Shown in pieces: positions 14,681 through 26,158 of a DNA stretch of 64,000 nucleotides (positions within the stretch are counted from its first letter, which is position 1; each line of letters opens with the position of its first letter). Under the pieces are notes generated by a model. The model saw only the letters and a list, made by a program, of their open reading frames with translations, did no database searches and was not told the origin of the DNA. The stretch comes from Anopheles merus. Taxonomy: Eukaryota > Arthropoda > Insecta > Diptera > Culicidae. The position numbers and the translations under genes are program-made. The stretch covers positions 17,572,549-17,636,548 of the forward strand of contig NC_054081.1 of NCBI RefSeq assembly GCF_017562075.2. Direction: 5' to 3'.

Positions 14681-14851
14681 TTATTCGGCTTCAACTGTTC
14701 GGATGGGTGTGGAGTAGCCGACAGTAGAATGAGGATATCTCTCTACAAGAATTGAAGTTGGTGGCATCGCAGTCACTTTTATTACCGTTTTGCTGGAGCG
14801 TAACGACTCCACCACCGACTTCTGGATATCGTTCGACTGACCTCTTATGAA
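14681..14851 (-). CDS. Possible terminal coding exon, product not recognised
   Basis: On the minus strand a pyrimidine-rich stretch ending CATAAGAG precedes an open frame beginning GQSNDIQKSVVESLRSSKTV. It continues through KVTAMPPTSILVERYPHS to a TAA at the low-coordinate end. The segment SVVESLRSSKTVIKVTA is reminiscent of the last helix and strand of a PDZ domain, but this is only a resemblance. No upstream exon was found, and the gypsy element starts 450 bp further up. It may be a last exon, a decayed fragment or chance. Confidence 0.2.
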   Translation of the reverse strand, partial: FIRGQSNDIQKSVVESLRSSKTVIKVTAMPPTSILVERYPHSTVGYSTPIRTVEAE

Positions 14852-14939
14852 GGGTAGAGAAATGCTGGAGAAAATTGGCTCGTTCTTGGTTTTCATATCA
14901 TACACACACCACAATCACAAGCCTTCAACTTCATTTCAC

Positions 14940-14941
<2 letters not shown>

Positions 14942-15021
<80 letters not shown>

Positions 15022-15039
15022 ATCTATCTATCTATCTAT
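14942..15039. repeat. (CT)n then (TATC)n microsatellite
   Basis: About 76 bp of CT dinucleotides (14942-15017) run directly into several TATC/CTAT units. Compound microsatellite. Confidence 0.95.
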
Positions 15040-15305
15040 TGTTCGTTCTTCCTACGAGTATAGACTCTCAAGTGTTAATTTGTTTTAATGATAGAGCGTG
15101 CAAAGTGTCTTGATGGAAGATAGGATGTAGCAAGAGTTTCCGGAAATTAAAAGTGACTAGCTTTTTGGGGCATCCGGAGCTAAACCGTTATATGGAGCGG
15201 AATGGGTCCACATAACCAATATTAGGCCGTTTTCTGTTTGATTCCAACAAGCTGAAAATTTCAGTCTGTCAGTGGAACAATGTTCATCATCCAGATTGTA
15301 GTAAG

Positions 15306-15589
15306 TTTTGTGTTCGGATGACCGATGAAGCGTTGATAATAATGACGCGAACACAAACTACAATTTACAACTTATATTATAAGTAAAATGATAACATCCG
15401 TGCCGCGCTGACACACAACCGTTCGCCACCAAAGCCAGATCGGAAGAGGGAGAGAGCAATTCCTTAGTTCTAATTCTCCTAATTCTCCAGATTTTGCCTT
15501 GCCTATCTAGTTTCGCCTCTCTCGCCTGACTGGTATCGGCGGCTGTCTCCAACCGCGATCCAGGGGTGAGCAACAATACGATCACAACA
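15306..15589 (-). repeat. 3' LTR of the gypsy element
   Basis: Read on the minus strand it starts TGTTGTGATCG and ends near CCGAACACAAAA. It differs from the other LTR by several indels: a block around 15540-15558 is present only here, and tandem AATTCTCCT units and CGTTGCGTCGG are present only in the 5' LTR. The insertion is therefore not very recent, or the LTRs have been altered by conversion. Confidence 0.88.
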
Positions 15590-15601
15590 TCTCCTTCCTT
15601 T
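15590..15601 (-). promoter_or_regulatory. Polypurine tract of the gypsy element
   Basis: Minus-strand AAAGGAAGGAGA directly abuts the start of the 3' LTR, the normal place for plus-strand cDNA priming. The pol stop codon overlaps its upstream end. Confidence 0.85.
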
Positions 15602-16676
15602 AAATTCGTTGGTACGATTCGAACCTACGTGGCGGTCTTCTAATACGAGAAGATCGACGAGGAGGTCGTTCCAGCGTGCGACTAATTCGAGGACGTTGAT
15701 TGGGAAGGATATCTTTGTCGGTGTTAGTTAGCGGTATAGGCAATGCTGCGTGCTCTATCGTATGATGTGTGCCTATTAAATTCCACTCACTTAGCAAAAC
15801 GTCTAGCGGCAATCCATCGGGATGGTGTTCATGTTCTCAGTATACATTACGCTTGCGAAGCTGATTGATATGACGCCTATGGATTTTGCTATCTGCTGTT
15901 TTAATTTCATACATAACATTCCCTAGCCTTTTTTCAACTTTGCCGGATATCCATTTGTATGCATTGTGCGTGAAATATTTCATAAATACTGGTTCACCAA
16001 TTTGGAATGTGCGTGATACGGAAGCTAGTTGCAATTGAGTAGTTTTTGTAGGTCTAAGCAGATTTAACTCGGTACGTATGGGACGACCAAACATGATTTC
16101 AGCAGGTGTTTTATGCCGTTCTAATAATGGGTGCGGTGTAGCCCGATATACTTGCAAAAATGTCTCCAAAGCCTCATCTAATGATAAATCACTGTTTCGA
16201 ATTTTTCGTAACGCTCGCTTCAATGTGTCCACAAATCTTTCGGCTTGCCTGTTAGATTGTGGATGAAATGAGGCTGTAGTCATATGATTTATTCCACGCC
16301 GATCACAAAACTCTTTAAACACACTGCTTGTGAATTGTGGCCCATTATCGCTGACCAACGTAACAGGTGATCCAAAACGTGATACCAATCCATGTAGCAT
16401 TCTCACAGTTGCAGCCGCTGGAGTGCTTGAAGTTTTAATTATTTCTGGCCATTTGGAAAACGAGTCGACTACTACCAAGAAATAAAACCCGTCGACTGGC
16501 CCTGCGTAATCTATATGAATTCTCTCCCAGGGTGCTAGTGTTTCTGGCCAAGTTGCTATTTTCTCCTTCGGTGGTGCTTTTGCTGCAGACTGACATGCCT
16601 GGCAACTGTTGACCAAATCAACTATATCTACATCCATTGACGGCCAATACACATAGCTTCGAGCGATTGCTTTCAT
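15600..16676 (-). pseudogene. Integrase region of the gypsy element
   Basis: The main open part (16676-15837) carries the CQACQ half of the HHCC zinc finger. It also has the DDE core: Asp in HIDYAGPV, Asp in LVSDNGPQFTS and Glu in QSNRQAERFVDTLK. The His pair (LHKGHPG) lies just upstream at the deletion junction. An in-frame TGA at 15837-15839 interrupts the C-terminal end, and the frame continues to a stop at the PPT with a basic tail (RRSSRIRRPPRRF). The core looks intact in sequence, but the element cannot make the RT and RNase H needed for a cDNA. Confidence 0.85.
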
Positions 16677-16681
16677 CCGGA

Positions 16682-17337
16682 CTATCCCTGGGTGACCTTT
16701 ATGGAGCTGATCAAGGTGCCAGGTGGAAGGCGATTGTAATTGTATAGACCTTTGTGTGTGTTAATTGTAAGCAAATTACGATAGCGCGGATCTATCTCAA
16801 CTTGTAAGAATGCGTTGGAAAGATCTATTTTACTAAAGACAATACTGTTTGCCAGACGCGCAAAAATATCCTCCGGGAGAGGGAGCGGGTAGTCATAGGG
16901 TTGAAGAGCATCATTCAACCCCGTTGAATAATCCCCGCAGATTCGAATTGCACCATTCGATTTCCGAACTACGACTACTGGTGCAGCCCATTCGGAAAAA
17001 TTCACCGGAGTAATGATTCCAAGTTGCTCTAACCGGTCTAATTCACTTTTTACTGCCTCCTGCATTGCATACGCTACTGGTCTTGGTGGACGAAATACAG
17101 GTCGACAATTATCTTTTAATATTAACTGTACATTGGCCTTCAACAAAATCCTTTTCCGTTAAAAACTGTGTTAAACCGCTGCTGAAGTTGACTAGTACAC
17201 GTCATCACCTGAGTGCAAAATTGATCCATTGGTGTTGCACCTAGTTTTAAAGCATCCACCAAATCTGCTCCCAGAAGCATTAAATTCACTCCAGTTAATC
17301 TTATTAAATTCTGCGATGTTTGTTCTCCTACACACAC
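16682..17337 (-). pseudogene. Truncated reverse transcriptase region of the gypsy element
   Basis: Early RT motifs are clear: FRPPRPVAYAMQ, LDRLEQLGIITPV, SEWAAPVVVVRKSNGAIRIC and FSKIDLSNAFLQVEI, the last holding the first catalytic Asp. After YNRLPPG the sequence jumps into integrase-coding DNA in a different frame, so the YxDD motif, thumb and RNase H are deleted. Between protease and RT there is another frame break near 17140. The upstream piece (17337-17140) encodes the protease-RT linker. Confidence 0.85.
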
Positions 17338-17356
17338 TTTGGCTTAAAATTCTCCA

Positions 17357-18819
17357 TCAATGGCATTCTCCTGAGGCATTCTTTGCAATCACTGATGCTG
17401 GATCTAACCGAGGTCTCCCTATTCGCTCCCATGTCTGTCTATTCACAATACTGATGTCAGATGCCGTATCCAATTGCAAACGGACAGGCATAGCGTTAAG
17501 CGTTATATCAACAAACCGACGATGATTATTAACATTGAACACATTGACTTTCACGACTTTGGTATTAGCTACATTCCGATTTTTAAATCCTGGCTTCCAC
17601 TTTGGCTTATAACTTTGGCTATGATTTTGGCTTGACTGGCAATAACCTTCCTTATGACCGAAACGGTTGCAATCGTGGCATTTGTTGTTGTAAAACGGGC
17701 ATTCACTAACCCAGTGTAAATCACCGCACTTAAAGCAATTATACCTTGGCTTCCGTAATTGTGTTGGTGGCGAACGTTGGAACCGTTGTTCCCGCGACTG
17801 TACGGCAAATACATTTTCCTGCGCATTCGACTCTATCATGGCGCTGTCCCGCTTTAAATTAACTATTCTATGACACTCAGCTGATAATTGTTGTAACGTA
17901 ACATCAGGCTTATCCTCTATACGCGCGAGCATCCTAGTCCTCATATCTTTATCTGACTCGTCCTTGAGTCCGCACACGAAAAGTAAACACTTTAACTGCT
18001 CTTCTCCCATTTTACTCAGTTCAAAATCAACACACGCTTTGTTGAGTCGGCACGCAAATGTGAGATGATCCTCGCTACTTTTTTGTGTAATTGGAGACAC
18101 TTAAAACGTTTACTAAGTAGTGATTCGCGTGTATCAAATAACGTTTCGAGCTGTGCTATCGTTTCATCGAAATGGAAATCACTAGCGCGCGCAGGTAGAA
18201 TGAACGATAAATACCTGTCATGCTCAATGGGGCCGAGCTTGCGTAGCAGTAGACGAACCTACGCTGCATCGTCGATACGAGCCGCATCCTTTTTGAACAG
18301 CTCGTCGTAGCGCGAGAACCACGCTCTGAAAGTGATGCCGCTCTCACCATCGAAACGAAATTCACTAATGTTGTGGGAGAGCGCTTCGATCACTTGCTCC
18401 GGCTGGAAGCTGGGGACGGCAGGATTCAGCGTATACATTCGCTGGCACATGATTTGATTCAGCAACTGCTGTTGCTGTGCCATCTGTTGTTGGAGCAGCT
18501 GCAACGTTTCCGCCATCGTGTTGGCGCCTGTGCTGGAGCCTGAGATCATCGACCCCGTTGGCAATGGTTGCGATGACCCATGTTGAGCAGCAAAGTGCGA
18601 TGGCGGAGGGACACCCGAATGCGATGGCGCAGGCCGGTCATCACGGCCGAAATTTACAGCTTGCTCAGGATAAGTACCGGCATGGTGCTGCGTAACACCG
18701 CCAATAACAGGTCCGCCGGGTTGTTGCACCGAGTCCAATGCACTGGGCCGTCCAAATGACGAACGCCGTTGATTTTCATCGGGATGCACGCCTGCACCGT
18801 TTGCCTCAATGGTGCTCAT
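17357..18819 (-). pseudogene. Gag and protease region of the gypsy element, broken
   Basis: The likely gag start is the ATG at 18819 (MSTIEANGAG), well inside the LTR-PBS leader. The first part ends at an in-frame TAG at 18259-18261. The frame resumes and then needs a one-base shift near 18090-18100 to continue into the nucleocapsid. This has one atypical knuckle (CFKCGDLHWVSEC, CX2CX3HX4C) and one canonical knuckle (CHDCNRFGHKEGYC). A retroviral-type aspartic protease follows with the active-site motif LDTASD. The frame breaks again near 17357. Two breaks in gag mean no functional capsid is made from this copy. Confidence 0.8.
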
Positions 18820-18897
18820 CCTCCGTCGTTTGCGTTGTGGTCGCGGAATTTTCGTCGCGTGGGTAAAATAAAACAATAAAAACAGAAAAACGTTAGA

Positions 18898-18907
18898 CTC
18901 GTCGCCA
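18898..18907 (-). promoter_or_regulatory. Primer binding site of the gypsy element
   Basis: One base inside the 5' LTR the minus strand reads TGGCGACGAG. From memory of insect tRNAs this is complementary to the 3' end of a tRNA-Ser ending CTCGTCGCCA. Mag-lineage elements are known to prime from tRNA-Ser, so this agrees with the lineage call. Confidence 0.65.
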
Positions 18908-18908
18908 C

Positions 18909-19202
18909 TTTTGTGTTCGGATGACCGATGAAGCGTTGATAATAATGACGCGAACACAAACTACAATTTACAACTTATATTATAAGTAAAATGATAACAT
19001 CCGTGCCGCGCTGACACACAACCGTTCGCCACCAAAGCCAGATCGGAAGAGGAAGAGAGCAATTCCTTAATTCTAATTCTCCTAATTCTAATTCTCCTAA
19101 TTCTCCAGATTTCGCCTTGCATATCTAGTTTCGCCTCTCTCGTTGCGTCGGCCGCCTGACTGGTATCGCGATCCAGGGGTGAGCAACAATACGATCACAA
19201 CA
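18909..19202 (-). repeat. 5' LTR of the gypsy element
   Basis: About 294 bp, TGTTG at its minus-strand start. It carries a small tandem expansion of AATTCTCCT units compared with the 3' LTR, followed on the outside by the GTAAG target duplication. Confidence 0.88.
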
Positions 19203-19304
19203 GTAAGGGTCTGCCATATTAGATTTGACCAATTCTGTTCAAAAAACAGATGCATTTAAAACCGCTTTGTTTTCTTTTTTTCTGTTTGAAATGAGTTTTA
19301 ATAC

Positions 19305-19340
19305 TTTTTTATTCAGGAGGAACGGCTTTGCCGTATTGTT
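19305..19340 (-). repeat. SINE-like 3' tail fragment
   Basis: T-run plus ATTCAGGAGGAACGGC TTTGCCGTATTG on the plus strand, related to 2242-2284 and 34862-34908. On the minus strand the GGC/GCC arms can form a small hairpin ahead of the A-rich end. Confidence 0.4.
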
Positions 19341-20201
19341 TAGAGTTTTAATGCTTTTAACAAATTTAAAAATACCGATTCAAACACTTTTGTACCTTTA
19401 TACTTCTGCAAAAAAATCATTCATGAACCAACCTTACCGAGCCGAACCGACGAATCGGTTTATATTTTTTTACAGGCTGAAATAATTTAGGCTAAAAATC
19501 TAAGCATAGTTTTGCATGTTGATTTTTTATGGAGTGTAGACACGATTTTAGCCGCCAACTATTCAACTCCATATAAAACAGCTGACTAGTATCGTAAAAC
19601 CCCCCCATTATTGTCATAAATTAATCAATAAAGAAAATGTCTATGCTTCAATTCCTTTTGTGACAATCGAGCAAACAGTTGGAGAAATTAAAGGATGTGT
19701 ATCAACAATTTGCGTAAAAAGTTTGAGCTTTTGTTACCCATTTAAATTTAAATTGAAATAATTTCGTACGAAGGAATAAGATTCGAATCCACGTGCAGCG
19801 TTAAGTAATATAAGTTCAAATGCATCGCGCATCCTCAAAAGAACAATGCGTGAAAAAAAACGAAAAGCAAAATAAATTAGAGAAAACCAGAACCAGTATA
19901 ACCGATACCGATATTATTATTTATATATTTATTATTTATACGCGCGAGACAAGTGATTTATAAACTAAACAAGTGAGGGAATATCCCCCATGCCACATAG
20001 AAAATATGTTAAACTATAAGAACCATTTTTCGGACCAACACTTTTAATTGGCAATATAAGAATCATTATCAATTAGCATTATAAGAAAAGAAGAATATAA
20101 GGACATATACTTTTAATTTGATGAAGTGCGGCCATCGACTTAGATTTTTCACACTTTAACTTTAGATTATTTAAATGTGGATCGTGCATGATCTCCTAGA
20201 C

Positions 20202-20492
20202 CAGGGGTCTCCAAACTACGGCCCGCGAGTCGAGAACCTATTATGCGGCCCGTGGCAATTTTGTGAAGGTTAAAATAAATAGCTAATTATTGTGACTATT
20301 TTTAAAGAAAATTGCATTGTTGCTAAGCTTAAATAATAGACAACTATAGAAGTTTTGTAATTTATGTTAGTATTTTCTTATCAAGACGAAATTTAAACGT
20401 CCGCATTAGATACAGGCAACGGAAAATGTACCCTCTATACCATTATATGTGAAGCAATGTATCCCGCGAACTGAAAAGTTTGGAGACCACTG
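20202..20492. mobile_element. hAT MITE, 291 bp
   Basis: Inverted ends CAGGGGTCTCCAAACTACGG and (reverse-complemented) CAGTGGTCTCCAAACTTTTC, with GCGGCCCG-type subterminal motifs, flanked by a perfect 8-bp duplication TCCTAGAC (20194-20201 and 20493-20500). Too short to code; presumably moved by a hAT transposase in trans. Confidence 0.9.
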
Positions 20493-20500
20493 TCCTAGAC

Positions 20501-20841
20501 GATCAATCGACGTTTCCAACCAGTCTATATTGAAAAGTTTTCAGTTCTGTCACGGAAAAACGATGAAAAAGTTAGAAACGAAAAACGAGAAGCACAAACA
20601 TATTCAAAAGGCATCATGTCCAGCGCGCGTTCGATTAAATTACACCAATTTTGTAAAATTGTTTTATTACGGCAAAATAGTCATTTCTAAACTCGAACAA
20701 CATAAAAACTTACCACTTAACAGAAAAACTGTTAGAAAGTTGTATTATAAGCTAAGGTCAGCAAATAGAAACATGTTTTTGGATCGAATTGAACTAATTA
20801 AGCATAATCTCTGGGCTTTACAGCACTGTAGGCAATACTGA
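20501..20841 (+). CDS. Unrecognised open frame downstream of the hAT MITE
   Basis: An open frame rich in Lys and Asn (for example KLEQHKNLPLNRKTVRKLYY, then RIELIKHNLWALQHC) runs to a TGA at its end. The frame enters from the MITE at 20202-20492, so the natural start is unclear. A helical, basic protein fragment is possible, but the sequence is AT-rich and I recognise no family. No splice signals were convincing. Confidence 0.18.
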
Positions 20842-21918
<1,077 letters not shown>

Positions 21919-22108
21919 ACTTTACAACCATACCTCTTGTTCGTCTATCTCAATCTAGTGCCTTCGACTAGAATCGCATCCAACGAAATAAACCGGACGC
22001 GAACGGATGCAAGAACACGCCAGGCGCTAAGTGATGGACGTCCCACGTTTAACGGTGCGAGAAAGCAAACGTGCAAGTAGAAGAAGGAACAAAAACAGCG
22101 AGCGCTGG

Positions 22109-22292
22109 ATATTTTCCAACTCCTCGCCTACGTTTCTGCTTTCGTTTGGATCTTTTTAGGAGCACCTAGGCTTCTCCCCTGAAGATGGGAGGGTTTCCCA
22201 ATATTTTCCAACTCCTCGCCTACGTTTCTGCTTTCGTTTGGATCTTTTTAGGAGCACCTAGGCTTCTCCCCTGAAGATGGGAGGGTTTCCCA
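22109..22292 (+). repeat. 92-bp perfect tandem duplication
   Basis: Copy 1 is 22109-22200 and copy 2 is 22201-22292. Both begin ATATTTTCCAACTCC and end GGGAGGGTTTCCCA. No difference was seen by eye, so the duplication is recent, or an assembly join error. Confidence 0.9.
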
Positions 22293-25200
22293 TCTTCGTC
22301 ACCGAGCAGCGTAAAAAAAGAAGGAAACGAAGATCATCTGCTGCTGACAGGAAATGGTGACCGTTTCTGCAATGTTTCTTTCAGTCTGTGCTGTTTCCTT
22401 ACTTTTCGGTTTGCGCGTTGCGCTTGGCGAGACGACTGCCCGTGACGGGACGCGCCGAAACAACACAAAAATACCTCCACCATATTGCATGGAAAAGGTA
22501 CAACAACGATGGAACGCAATGAAGCCCGGAGCCTGCCTCCCTGCTATATCGCACCGGACTAATATTTGTTGACATACCGAGCAACTGACGATAATGCGAC
22601 GATGCCTTCGAGTGAGTGTTTTTCTTCTTCCAACGTTCCTACCCAAAACTGCATTCCGTGATGCTGCTGCTCCGCTCGGTCAGGACCGTACTGAAAATCC
22701 CTGGTGCGGATTTGTTGTCAGCTTTTTGTTTTGCATTTTATGGCTCTTTTATTTCCGCAAAGGTTCTGGCTCGCGTACCGGCATCATGTACGTAACAGAA
22801 TCCCTCGTTGGAACGTGTAGTACTGCCGAGGAAGATCGCCCGACCCAAGAGTGCTGCAACGCAAGACACTTTCTGGAACGTCAAAACGCTACTCCAAAGT
22901 GCTTTCATCTTCAATTGGCAGCATTTATTCTACTGAACGAATGAGCTTTTACTTTCTCGGTCGAGCTGAAACCGCCTTCAGAAAGCTAAAGAACCTTATA
23001 TCCTCAACTCCCAAGATATTCGACAGCGAACTCGGAGCTCCTGCAAGTAGGAGCCACTTATTAGCTCAGCTCGGCTAATCAACAAACACTAAAACCGAAC
23101 ACTGCAATGACTTGCCCGTGACATGAGCTAATCAGTGCTAGCACGAAAAGGCAATTACCGATGCACCGAGGCAGTGTGGACGGTGGTCCACCGATGTCAG
23201 ATCTCTCGGTCGCAGGTGCCTTAACAACGGTCATGCATGCGTGGTCAATTTTCGCTTCTCCCAATCAGCTTAACCGAGCCTCGTTCTTTCCGGGCTGTTG
23301 TAGTCCGTGCCAGCGTTTCCGCTCGATATAGCGCACCGGAAGCGCGTCCGGACTTTTCCAGCGAGGTCAAAAGAAGAACGATTAGGCCCTCCCAAACCAA
23401 CAAAAAAAGCCCGAAACAAAACATACAAAACAGTAAATCCCATATGTGAAGCGTGATTCAGATGCACCCCCGGGAACGGTCCCGGGCAGGTGGTCATATA
23501 CAGCCCGCAGGCAACGCAGGTCGTCGTGTCATGCGATGGGGCTGTGCTTAATAATCATCACTAATTTCGCACCCGTACGGCAACGGCACCCTAATTATAC
23601 GAATGTTATCGCTCCAGGGCCGACAAAAGGACAACGCGTAGTTCCCTAGCGGCAGGGATACGATCTGGCGGGAGATGTCCGAAGAACCGAAGCGAGCATA
23701 ATTGTTGTGTGGTGCCGTTTTTGGAGGGCAAAGAAGACAACCGCGCCTCAATGCGTACATAACGCCCGGCACTAGTAAGCACACAGGCACAAACAAGAAC
23801 GTGGCGTTTGTTCCTAGCTATTTCTGGAAAAACGATCACCTTTCGTCACTGGGGAACGTACTTCGCTATCGTTAGGTTAGGTCCTTTGGCCAAAGTTGAA
23901 CCCGTGCCCGCCCAATTAAAGCCGGGATTAAATTGCGAATAAATCTCTTCACATCCTGCCAAAGAGTCGACCCCAGGTTCTGGATGCGACCGATGGCAGC
24001 GAGATGACACCTCTACCGAGTCAACTGAAGCTCTGGGATGCAAATTCCATACACACACGCACAATGCGGAAGAGGTATGGATTAGAGGTGACAATAACAC
24101 ACCGGAGTGCTTTGAAATAACGCTTCGGGAATAAATGTCTCCCCCGAAGGAGAACAGTCGTTGCGTTGAGCCGCAGCTTTTTTGAATTTCCAAACACGCA
24201 AACACACTGACCGTCTATCGCATCGTACCACACACAATGCAATAGCAATACGAAGCGGGAACTCGGCATCCGCCCCATGGGTCGCAAATGAACGGAAGTG
24301 ATTTGCCAACGGGTGTAACACAAATAAAAATTTAATAACTCGGCTTCACTAAAACACTCCACGGGGGCGTGCTTTCGAGCAGAATTAAAACCTCGACCAA
24401 CTAGAAATTTTTCATCGCATCGAAGCAAACAGGCGGAAGCGAAAGATAAGCGAAAAGTGAACACAAAACACTCAAGGAAGTCGTAGAAGAAATAAAACGT
24501 CAAAGCGTAAACTTTACGATGCACCAGAAGTGCCTAGATGCACGCGTGAAGGCAAGCATGGTCGGCGACACTCGCTTCTTCTGAAGCAACAGGAAGAGTA
24601 CGAGGTGAGCAAAAAGGCCTGGAGCACATCGAATGCACCACCTGAGAGTGGCGGCGGTAAGCAGTACAAGGGCAGGAAATCGGAAAAAGATTTCGCCGGA
24701 AATTAATTTAAGAATTCTGCAATCTTCTAATTGAAAAAGTTGCTGCTGCGTGCCCGTCAATAGCGCTGTGTCCGTGCTAGTTGCAGTACGTTGGAGATGT
24801 TGCGCTACCACGCCTCGGACTGCTGGAAGGGAGCGGGCACAGCTGTTAACTAACCAGAGTCGTTCTCGAGGACATCCCGAGGCAGCAGGCAAAACAGCCT
24901 CGTTTACCGTCCGGCAACTGCAACAATTTGAGCTACGTTCGCTTTGATACCAAATCAAATTATAAGATTCATTATTCAGTTCGTTTGTCACTGGCCACCG
25001 GGACCGGGCGTCTCCGGGCCTTTTCATTAACGGCATTGACGTGCCGACTGGGCTGACGGCAGCCCGTTTCAGCCTGTCAATTGCCTTTGCCAAGAGAAAC
25101 TGTCCCGGATCCGAGAACCCCTAACCGATTGCGCGCAGGATGCTCTGGCGAGGTTAAGCCGCGTCGTTTGCCAGTATTGCTCATTCCGGGTAAGTGTCCC

Positions 25201-26031
25201 ATGGGATTGAGCTGTTTGATGTCTCTCTTACCATTCCTAGCCGGAACATTCCACTCACTTTAGCTCGTTTTGTTCGACTTTGCAAAGCATATTCTCAATG
25301 TAAAATACTACGCTGCGGGATGGGTGCCCACTAGAGCACTATAATGCGCGATGGACATTGACGACAGTTGACACGTTTTGGTATATGATCTTGGGAAATT
25401 AATAAAGCATTTCAACTATATTTTAGTGCTGTATTTTTATTCCCTAACGAGTTACTGCGTAATAAGTGTAGTCCTCCAGATCTTGTCCTGATTATTGAAG
25501 TTTCTAGTACTTACCTTTCCTTGAAGAATCAATGCATCACCGGGATTGGCTTTGAATTACATTGTTCTTGGAAGTATCGCAACTACTCTGGAATGGGTTT
25601 CCTTCAGTGAAGCTCCCGACAGCTGTCTGTGTCCTTCAAATTAAGTTATTTTAATCCCCTGCCCAAAATCAAGAACACAGTCGACGCTTAACAGCGTAAC
25701 CGTCTCTGGCGAATCGAATCGAGCCGCCCCATCCCGACGAACTTCGCCGGCATGCCACCACATTTACCCAAACACACACTTGCAAGGCTGGTGGCTTTGC
25801 CTAGTGGTTACACATGCAAACTAACGGGAAGGTTTAAGTAAACATCAACTGTCTTGCACAAGCCGAGTTCATCCATCGCTTCCATCGAGCGCTATCACGG
25901 CAACATCGTTTTTGCCAGGCGACGGCGATACGAAATTTCGTTTACATTGATGTTGCTGAGTGCACACTGCCTAAACCACGATACAAACACCAACACTTTC
26001 CTCTCTTCCTCTTTATTACTCCAGCGCGCGC

Positions 26032-26158
26032 TCTCTCTATCTCTCTCTCTCTCTCTCTCACTTTCTCTCTTTCTTTGTCTCTCTCACTCTCTATTTCTCC
26101 CTCTTCCTTTATCTCTCTCACTCTCTCTTTCTCACTCTCTCTCTCTCTCTCTCTGTCA
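26032..26158. repeat. CT-rich low-complexity tract
   Basis: Mixed CTCT, CTTT and CACT units. Confidence 0.85.

Larger units (their letters stand above)
15306..19202 (-). mobile_element. Mag-like Ty3/gypsy LTR retrotransposon, internally deleted and decayed
   Basis: The element lies on the minus strand between GTAAG target duplications (15301-15305 and 19203-19207). It has LTRs of about 284 and 294 bp, a PBS next to the right LTR and a PPT next to the left LTR. The order gag, protease, RT, integrase is the gypsy order. The RT is cut after its early palm motifs and runs directly into the integrase zinc-binding region near 16700, so the rest of RT and all of RNase H are missing. Two Cys-His knuckles, a DTAS protease motif and a tRNA-Ser-type PBS suggest the Mag lineage. 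Several frame breaks make it non-autonomous. Confidence 0.9.

Noticed and set aside
24500..25093. 197-codon open frame, minus strand
   Set aside because: Cys/Arg/Leu-rich without domain, overlapping other open frames, and no splice or start context; probably chance.
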